This document shows positions 57,012 to 64,000 of a DNA stretch of 64,000 nt, piece after piece. This DNA is from Acanthococcus lagerstroemiae. Taxonomy: Eukaryota > Arthropoda > Insecta > Hemiptera > Eriococcidae. The translations under genes were made by a program, and so were the position numbers. The notes under the pieces are model-generated. The model did no database searches. It worked only from the letters and a program-made list of their open reading frames with translations, and was not told the origin of the DNA. The stretch spans positions 29,476,603 through 29,540,602 of the forward strand of contig CM063112.1 of assembly GCA_031841125.1 (NCBI GenBank), given 5' to 3'. The first letter of the stretch is position 1; each line of letters starts with the position of its first letter.

Positions 57012-57793
57012 CAGTAAATTCCCGACTATCCGACATCCGTTCATCCGCCTTCCGGATTATCCACTCGAATTTTACAGCCTATCCTTTCGGTTATCCGCCT
57101 AGTCAAGGGTGGATAATCCGAAATCTTACTAAAATCACAGCTTTTAGTCCTTAGCATAACTGGATGATTCCCCTCGGCACTGATGCGATGCCCGAAAAGG
57201 TAGTTTCCGGTTCTGGGGGTGCGGTGTTTCAGGGGCCACTTTGGCATGCGTGCATCGCCATACGTCTCATCTCACCATAGCTGGATGATGATGATATGAT
57301 GATAATAAAGAACTGGTAGGAGAAGCGTCAGTACATATATGGATTATGACGATGCTTTTTCAGTGCTGGATAAGTCGCTGCGGTGTTTGAGGAATAACAG
57401 CGAACAATCACTGCTCAAAATACCATGAAATTCAGAAAGTGGAAAAATTACGCCACTGTGAAGAGCAGCTTATCTTGAAAAAACAAACAAAAATTTACAG
57501 ATTTCTTTTTAAAAAACTTTTCTTCAGTTTTTTTTTTACAGTTTTTTGTCTTTTTTCCCTTCATTCTTCATTGACCAAAGAAGCCGGAATTGTCAATCTT
57601 TTTCTTTTAATATTGACTTTTTTTTTTGTTTGTATAAAATAACTTACCTCCATTATGTACCTGATTCAATAAGAGTTATTTTCCCCGTTCCTCAATATTT
57701 TCTGATCAAAATTACACGTTACCAAGTGATCTGCCCTTTCGTTATCCGCCCCACTTTCAGCCCCAGTTAGGATGGATAATCGGGAGTCTATTG
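57012..57793. mobile_element. Tigger/pogo-type MITE, TA target
   Basis: TA (57010-57011) then CAGTAAATTCCCGACTATCC at the left and GGATAATCGGGAGTCTATTG then TA (57794-57795) at the right. CAGT-GA-TCCCG-TTATCCG is the terminal signature of Tigger/pogo elements. Subterminal TTATCCGCC words repeat at both ends. No transposase is present; the T-rich frame at 57439-57642 is low complexity. A 107-bp LINE tail is nested inside. Confidence 0.88.
57169..57275 (+). mobile_element. 107-bp mini-copy of the LINE 3' tail (copy F) with own target duplication
   Basis: It starts TCCCCTCGGCACTGATGCGA and ends CGTCTCATCTCAC. CATAACTGGATGAT (57155-57168) and CATAGCTGGATGAT (57276-57289) match at 13 of 14 positions. 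Its length and start point are the same as for copy D. It lies inside the Tigger-type MITE. Confidence 0.85.
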
Positions 57794-57799
57794 TATTAG

Positions 57800-58500
57800 T
57801 GTTATGAAAAACTTGACTGGATGCATTATTTGAGAAAGGGTTAATTATTGGAAAGAGAAGATTCTTTCAGCAATGAAAAAATAAGAAATAAATGAATAAA
57901 TTAAAAAAAAATTGCATTGGGCACGCGTTTTTTAGTTGTGATTAGGCATATGGTCCAATATTTTCTATTCTCAAACCTGGTAGACACCCTGTGAAATCAA
58001 TTAAGTATATTGTAGGTTGACGCAGCAATATAGGTCAACGACTTAAGAGGGTCGTTTCAAAACATGGAAGTATAGAATTGATGGAGGTGTAACATAATAT
58101 TTTGAGGTCACTGAATTCGATTTTGAAGATAAAGCTTGAATCTCATCCTTTAGGGTTCCACCGAATGAGGTTTTGGTCCCATTGCAGGGGGTTCTGGCCC
58201 AATAATAGTCATTATTGATATTGTATTCAATATTTATATGGTGTAGAGGTCGCTAAATTCAGTGTCGGAGGCAGTTTTAAGAATCGACCCCTTCAGTGGA
58301 GTCGAAACAGAGGGGGTTTCCCACACACAAAAAAAGGGGGGAAGTTGAAAAATTATTTAGCAAATTATAAAAAGGCGTCTTAAGAGATTTTAGAAACGAA
58401 CTTCACCATTTTCAAGAGATATAGGTATGTTTTTGTTTGTTATCTTCTAAATAATACAATTTCCGACGCCACTAAACCCATTGGGACCTCACTTAAGGCA
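57800..58500. other. No gene seen
   Basis: CCTGGTAGACACCCTGTG at about 57976 resembles phrases near 31287 and 10768 (inverted). No coding sequence. Confidence 0.45.
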
Positions 58501-58504
58501 GGGC

Positions 58505-58650
58505 TTGCTCTAAGTACTTTGCCTCCCAGAGCTGCAATATCTTTGCCACTTTATTTTTTCTTACGTCTCGCCCTTCCGTTTTGGGCCGAAAATTTTGCCG
58601 CTCTAAAATTTTACCGATACCTAGATCGACGTTTAAGCGGCTAGTGGCGG
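58505..58650. repeat. Sequence related to the 10.8-kb CCAGAG MITE
   Basis: AAGTACTTTGCCTCCCAGAG, AATATCTTTGCC and GCCGAAAATTTTGCCGCTCTAA resemble the interior of 10798-11041. Clear termini are not visible. Confidence 0.35.
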
Positions 58651-58794
58651 GATGGGGACCTGTGGAATAGCGGACATGCGGCAGGTTTATTTTTATTTCT
58701 ATTTTCTTCGTTATTATTTCTTTTTATGTATTTTTTCCCCCATTTTTTTAGTTTTTATTTATTAATTTTTTCTCTTTTGCATTGGTTTTTTTTT

Positions 58795-58870
58795 TGTGAA
58801 AGGTCCCTCCTATAATTGGCTTCGGCTGTTGGAGGGACCAAAACAAATAAAATAAAAAATAAAATATTGG
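58795..58870 (+). other. Probable LINE 3' end: hairpin plus A-rich tail
   Basis: GGTCCCTCC (58802-58810) pairs with GGAGGGACC (58831-58839) around a 20-base loop, followed by ACAAATAAAATAAAAAATAAAAT. A conserved 3' hairpin followed by a simple A-rich tail is common at LINE or SINE 3' ends. No coding part is recognisable upstream. Confidence 0.4.
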
Positions 58871-59249
58871 ACTTATTGGACTGGGAGAGTTTCATATAAC
58901 GTAAATTTATTATTCGTTCCTAACACCCTCGATGGTCGAGAAAAAAATGTCTTTAAGAAATCTCAGGAGGAAGCAGAGGCGAGTCGAAGTTCCCTCTGTT
59001 ATCCAATGGAGCTGAATTTTCAAAGGCTTACCTTTCCATCAAGTGGAACAACAATTCGCCCAGTATTCATTCAAACTGAGAAACTGGGAAACTCCTAGCA
59101 CTCTAATTGCCTCCCTAGGCCCTCAGACCTTACAACCAAGGTCTGCTCACGGAGTCAAGATTATAGTTTTCTTACAATGCTTCTAGGCGCCAGTAAGCCC
59201 ATTTGAGACTCGATAAGACTTGGCTTCGTGAAGTAACATCAACTGGGAT
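58871..59249. other. No gene seen
   Basis: No recognisable motif. The frame 59172-59489 on the minus strand runs across the following element's arm and is not convincing. Confidence 0.45.
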
Positions 59250-59936
59250 AATACCAAACACCGGTGGTAATATCGGCCACTCATGACTTATATATGAGGA
59301 CTTATCTGTAAAAAGGGCGTCCGTCAGGCGGACGCCCAGTTTGCGGAGACTGTTATTTTCGGATTTCTCAGCTTCAAATCTGTCCAAGAGCTGATTTCTT
59401 TTTTCAAAATCAATCAAATTCAAAATATAACGTTGTTTCTTTTCAATGTCTTGAGATAGGCTTGCAGCTGATATGCTGCACGGCATCAAAACTAATCTTG
59501 TTCAGATCTCCTTATCACCGGGTATTTTAAAAGCGAATCTAGGAGAACACTTCAACTGATAACAAAAGTGAAGATTTCTTTGTCTCCACAAAAAGGGCGT
59601 CCGATATAAGAATATAGGTTATGGAGTTTTCTCGTCTCAGCAAAAAGGGCGTCCGTGATTGTTTTTTCTATCAACTTTCCCGCATTAACTTGTCAGTAGA
59701 TTGTAAATTTAACTATCCCATCTTGTAGATCAAATTCTGCTCTACATTTTCTGTAATAAGACTTTCTGCCGCAAAATTAGTCTTTAATCGAGTTGAAACT
59801 TTACAGTCTCTTTTTGTTTATTCCAATTGACTCACAGACGCCCTTTTTACAGATAGGTCCTCATATACTAATAACGATACTAGCGCTCCTATAACAAAAC
59901 CATGAATGGCGGATATTACCACCACTGTCTGATATT
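59250..59936. mobile_element. Inverted-repeat element with AAAAAGGGCGTCCG termini
   Basis: The left arm (59250-59322: GGTGGTAATATCGGCCACTC, TATATGAGGAC, TATCTGTAAAAAGGGCGTC) is matched inverted by 59837-59936 (GACGCCCTTTTTACAGATAG, GTCCTCATATA, GGCGGATATTACCACC). The right arm has an extra about 35 bp. The left arm ends in a perfect hairpin, GGGCGTCCG-TCAGG-CGGACGCCC (59315-59337). AAAAAGGGCGTCCG recurs at about 59590 and 59641. No coding part. Confidence 0.75.
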
Positions 59937-59939
59937 AAG

Positions 59940-60005
59940 ATATTACCTAATGTATTGATAACGATACCAACGCTCCTACAACAACTCATGAGTAGCTGAT
60001 CCCTA
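59940..60005. repeat. Partial duplicate of the adjacent right arm
   Basis: ATTGATAACGATACCAACGCTCCTACAACA repeats the wording of 59868-59900 (ACTAATAACGATACTAGCGCTCCTATAACA) directly outside the element. Confidence 0.65.
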
Positions 60006-60680
60006 TTGACCAAATCTACTGAAATTTCGCTTACTCAGTTGCGGAAATTTGAAATTTCCGCAAAAAATTCGAGGCAGATGCCGAATTCGGGAGCAGAACG
60101 TAGCGATTTTTCTGATTTTTCCGCTGCAGTATCTGCAGCGTCTCCAGAATTCCTGTCCATTACGTTGCGTTACGCTGCGATTATCTAACCCGCGGCGGGC
60201 GCGGAATTTACTATTACGCTGCATTCAGCAGCTTAAAATAAAGCCGCAACTGATGCGTAATTTAAATATTGAGGCGTTCAGCTGCGAATAATGAACGTGC
60301 CTCAGTAGCGGACATTGTGGAATTTCTGTTCTGCCGCGACTTTATCTGTTCCGCATCAATAGTGGCTGACGCAGAATAAAATGTTCTGCGGCGACTTTAT
60401 TTGTTCCGCATCAGAAGTGACTGACGCAGAATAAAAGTTGAGGCGTTCTACCGCGACTATTCCACATTCCGCGGCAGTAACGATTAGTGCGAAACATGAA
60501 AGTCGACACGTTCTACTGCGATCCTAATAACTGCTGCTGATCCAGAATTTTTTGGCCAGTATCGTTTAGAAGCTGCAAATACAAAGCAGTGGCTGATGCG
60601 GACTTCAATATTAGAAGTGCTCCATTGTGACTGTGTATTCAATCTGCTGCACAGAATTTTTCTTAATATAGGCTAAAGGT
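60006..60680. repeat. GCGGAA/TTCCGC-rich repeat block
   Basis: GCGGAAATTTGAAATTTCCGC (60041-60061) is a perfect odd palindrome. Two adjacent 55-bp units (60328-60382 and 60383-60437) share GCGACTTTAT(C/T)TGTTCCGCATCA and CTGACGCAGAATAAAA. Words such as CTGCGGC, TTCCGC, GCGTTC and ACGCTGCG recur throughout. Similar vocabulary returns at 63.7-64.0 kb. The overlapping short frames are not genes. Confidence 0.6.
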
Positions 60681-61779
60681 ACCGCAAAATTCAATAATAA
60701 ACAATAAAGGATCTGTAGTAATAATCCTCCCTTTAAACCTCCCTAAACCTCCCTTCCATCCTCATTGTCACCAAGAAAACATATCTGTAGAACAAATTTT
60801 TTTCTTGTGTCTCAAAAAATTCAAATCGTTTTGAATTTTTATTGACGCTCGGATCATTTTTATGGTCTCTGATCATTATAATGACGTTGTTCTGTGTACA
60901 CATTCTTTATTATTGACGCAGCGCTCGAAATGATTGACCATGTATAATTCGCGTAAGTTGCCTCCAGGAAAAACGGTACATCCCTGCATTTTCGGAGCCT
61001 TTCCAATAATACGACGAATATCCCGATGAACAGTTTCATTGTGGTTGCCTTGAAGTTGCGAAAGAGGAGATATTATATTAAACTACCCGAAACCACAAAA
61101 ATAACGGAAAATCGATTTTTTGACAGACCACGTTTCACCAGTTTCACCTTTCATGTACGAATGTAAATGTAGCGCAGTGCGCGATGATTTGGTTTCCCTA
61201 TGTAGTCCCCGTATGAATAATGCAGTTATAGGGGGGAGAATTCCGCAGCCCCATAAGTTGATGACAGACAGAAAAAATAGTAGGTAACAGTATAACAAAA
61301 ATTTTCCTAGCATTTCATGTAATTTTCCATCTGTGTCCTCTTCCCCCTAGTCCGTCCCTAAAAGTAGATATATTTGTCCGAGGCACCCTGTTGTCGAGAG
61401 CGGACATTAAAAATTTGAAAACCTGAGTATAAATACCTATTTTCACTAACTCGAGCACCCGTAACCCATTCGATAATTTGAATGCATATAAATTGGAACA
61501 AAATAACTGTCAAACGACCCTTGCAATTCACTTTATTTTACTTATGGCAGTGAGGTGTCGTCAAATTATCAAATATTTGATAACTGAACGGAAAAAGTCA
61601 TCCAAGACCGATACAATAAGACATTATGAAAATCGAAAATGTTGACAAAAATTAATGTCGGAATTGAAAGTGTATGTCAAACCCGGTGTGACCAGATCGA
61701 ACAGAAATTTTTTTGAACTTAGAGAAAGGCCCTTAACATAGGGACGTTATATGCCTTTCTTTCTTTACTATTTTCCAAT
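60681..61779. other. No gene seen
   Basis: Frame 61083-61313 (minus) shows a Leu/Phe-rich start but no recognised domain. No repeats were noted. Confidence 0.4.
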
Positions 61780-61784
61780 ACTGC

Positions 61785-62029
61785 AGGCTGCGTAGCTGCC
61801 GGTCACTTAGCGTCGCCGAGTCGTCGTGTGATGTGTCGGCCGCTGTCCCGCTGGCCGTTATTCGAATTTCGAAATAATGATAAACGAAAGTTTCGTGCAA
61901 TTTCCGATCTTGTTCAAACTTATGAAATTACTGTCGTTCATGGGAAGATTTTTTCACAAGGTCGTTTCCTAATATCGGTTATTCGCTAATGAAGAGAGGA
62001 ACAAGTGATCAATTTATTTGATGAACTTG
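61785..62029 (+). other. CpG-rich patch ending in a splice-donor-like site (possible noncoding first exon)
   Basis: TAGCGTCGCCGAGTCGTCGTG and GTCGGCCGCTGTCCCGCTGGCC stand out as CpG-rich against AT-rich flanks. The non-repetitive sequence continues to AACTTG|GTAAGTATT, a strong donor-like site with GT at 62030-62031. This could be the 5' untranslated first exon of a host gene running out of the window to the right. No ATG frame of note is present, so this is a guess. Confidence 0.2.
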
Positions 62030-62950
62030 GTAAGTATTTACATTACCGGTAGCTGGTAGTACTATCTGACATCGGTTTCATATTGCACTGACATTTGTGT
62101 ATTTGCATGAACACAGATTTATGATGAATGTAATCGCAGTTCCAACGTGCCCATTGTCCACTATTCAGCGATCCAAGTCGTCAGTTCACTCGTAAGTACA
62201 GTATTCATGTTTCAATATGCACGTTCAAAGGCTCGAGCATGGTGCAGGAACTTTCTGCTTGACGACTATTTTGGCAAAATTGCACTCGTATGACGAGCGT
62301 GCACTAACGAATGTCACGCAACAAATTTCCTCAACGTATCCGCATTTAATCAATGTACAGTACCGTTGAATATGTTCATTCTGAACGTATGAACGTATTC
62401 AACGGTATTCAGAAATGAGATGTCGCTACTGCAAGATGCAGCGTACCGTTTTGTCAAATTCAAATTAGATTCTCATTTCGGCATTGGTTTTGATTAACAA
62501 AAAAACTGAAGCCAGTCCCAAGTTCTGAAATGTAGTACATGGTACAATTGACTAGTTCATGGACGATTGCTATCAGTTATCCAGGTGAGCGTTGTGAAGA
62601 AATTTTGTGAAATAGCTGTCTCAAGATTGTTTAATATCAGAACTCTAACGTCGCGAATCAAATAATGTGAAACTGATACAAATGAAGTTGGTGGCTGAAT
62701 GAACAAACCTCTAGTATTTATCATTGGTAGCACGAATAGTTTGTTGTTGATAGGATTTTGTTGAACTCATTGCGGTTTCTGAAGTCAGTGGGCGGGTGTT
62801 TTTCCCTTCATGTGAAATTTCCCGTACAGTAGCGTTAGAAAGGGTGAATTCCAAATTCGACATTGTGAAAATCAATCTGATCTTAAAGTTCCTGGTTCAG
62901 AGTATTTCTTTGGCTGCGTGTACATTTTCATAGAGGGAATCAATATGGTG
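62030..62950. other. No gene seen
   Basis: Moderately complex sequence. GAACGTATGAACGTATTCAACGGTATTCAGAA near 62381 contains short internal repeats. No frames with recognised products. Confidence 0.45.
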
Positions 62951-62955
62951 ATTAT

Positions 62956-63405
62956 TAGGTCTGTTCAGGCAGTGTACAGAAATTAATCTTGATGATTTTT
63001 TCTGTAAGTTCTGTACAAACGTCTCTGTTCGTTTCTGTAGTGCTGTTGTGTAATCGTTTTAGCGTATGCTCAAACACTTTTTCTGCACTTTCTTTGAAAT
63101 TTCCGATCAACGTTTATTTTCATGGATAAATCTCCACATAAAATAAAATTGAACAATTGCAAATCACCTTCAACGTTCTCTTATGAAATTATTTAATTGT
63201 TAGCAAATTTTTTATAAGGAATAACCAAAGTTTTTTTCCGTTCCAACTGTTCACAAAAAAGTTACAGAAACTTACAGAAACTCCAGAAAGTTGGTGCTTG
63301 AACATTCTCTCTGCAGTTACAGAAAGTGCAGAAAAGTTGCCCAAACGCACTTTCTGTCCATTTTGTCAATTTTGGTAGTTTCTGTATGCTGCCCAAACAG
63401 ACCTA
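62956..63405. mobile_element. TAGGTCTGTT-ended inverted-repeat element, 450 bp
   Basis: The left end TAGGTCTGTTCAGGCAGTG and following TACAGAAATTA are matched inverted by TAGTTTCTGTATGCTGCCC and AAACAGACCTA at the right. Internal words CTGTA(A/C)(G/A)(T/A) and ACAGAAACT recur, for example ACAGAAACTTACAGAAACT near 63266. No target duplication is clear, and there is no coding capacity. Confidence 0.7.
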
Positions 63406-63689
63406 TTTTGTTTCAACAGACGCTAATATTTTTTCCTGACGTCTTGGCCGTATTATATGGGGTTAGCAGGGCGTCTATTTAGTCACTTTTTTCTACAAAG
63501 GTCACTTCTTGCCACTCATTCTGTATACATTTCACTTTTCAATAATCTGCTCTCATGCTGAAAATTTAATTTTCAGATTCCAGAAATGCAGCCACCCAGC
63601 ACGCGAATGCGACGCGAAATTTATCTGAAAAACTTGCATAAATTGTTCGTTTATTTTCAAATAAAAATTGTTTTCTTTCATACTAGCAT

Positions 63690-64000
63690 CAGAAATTAAT
63701 GAAAGTCGGCGTAGTATGCATTGAAGAATATTCTGCTTTGTACAGCAGTGAAATAATAGTCGCTCCTGAACGCTGCTGAATAAAATTTTCTGCGCAGTTC
63801 TGCTTCCAATATAGTCCGCTCCGAAACGCTCCAGAGAAATAATTATGTGGCAGAATATAATTGATGAAACGTAGTGGAACGCTGCGGAAAATAGATTTTG
63901 TTCGAAGCAGAACTATGCGGAAATAGATTTTTTCGAAGCGGAATAATGCGGAAATATGATTTTTTCTGTGTCAGTAGAGGAATAGAATTCCGCAGCTGAA
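63690..64000. repeat. GCGGAA-rich repeat block, continues past the window
   Basis: AGCAGAACTATGCGGAAATAGATTTTTTCGAAGCGGAA and AATGCGGAAATATGATTTTTTC are near-tandem units of about 38 bp, and TTCCGCAGC ends the window. The vocabulary matches 60.0-60.7 kb. Confidence 0.55.

Noticed and set aside
58320..58345. CACACACAAAAAAAGGGGGG as a LINE tail
   Set aside because: No LINE-like sequence precedes it and no target duplication flanks it.

Overview
The window looks like repeat-rich nuclear DNA of an arthropod, most likely an insect. It is AT-rich, with no dense gene order and no operons. Reading frames are short, apart from retrotransposon remnants. Homopolymer tracts, microsatellites and degenerate satellites are common, and there are many small inverted-repeat DNA transposons with 8-bp target duplications. 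The insect assignment is inference from the repeat types. I found no convincing host protein-coding gene, rRNA, tRNA or CRISPR array.

Region by region. 1-5 kb: a foldback element (474-962), an hAT-type element with a small ORF (1364-1876), a LINE endonuclease scrap on the minus strand (about 2062-2268), a short tandem array (3.50-3.99 kb) and an hAT-type MITE (4529-4732). 5.6-9.3 kb: two long, strongly diverged tandem arrays. 8.8-12.5 kb: a pair of inverted termini, a CCAGAG-ended MITE, and a nested hAT insertion inside an inverted copy of the 3.5-kb repeat. 14.6-15.6 kb: a decayed pogo-like transposase. 15.7-19.1 kb: two copies of one LINE (R1/LOA-like), the larger with an almost intact reverse transcriptase, one frameshift and a perfect 16-bp target duplication. 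20.3-24.5 kb: a long hairpin, a 1.5-kb minisatellite and a CAGTGGC-ended MITE. 25.6-28.3 kb: a possible pogo-like element with a psq-type exon, then a degenerate array holding an RTE-clade 3' end. 29-34.2 kb: hAT MITEs, a degenerate GACTCATT-type array and an isolated helicase Walker A fragment. 35.3-38.6 kb: an element with perfect 63-bp inverted termini that contains a 2.6-kb hAT element, which itself contains a satellite. 40.9-41.7 kb: an hAT MITE copy with an expanded internal satellite. 43.2-48.45 kb: a 5.2-kb palindrome whose apex is occupied by two LINE copies. 49.7-50.4 kb: a LINE RNase H remnant. 53.7-57.8 kb: hAT MITEs, a Jockey/CR1-type RT remnant and a Tigger-type MITE with a nested 107-bp LINE tail. 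59.2-64 kb: further inverted-repeat elements, GCGGAA-rich sequence and one CpG-rich patch with a splice-donor-like site.

The sequences do not cooperate as a pathway; the logic is nesting and amplification. The most notable patterns are: a CAGGGACGTAC-ended hAT MITE family (six loci) whose interior grows into satellite arrays; two independent 107-bp copies of one LINE's 3' tail, each with its own target duplication; and the 5.2-kb palindrome built from tandem units. All assignments rest on motifs read by eye, and no database search was run.
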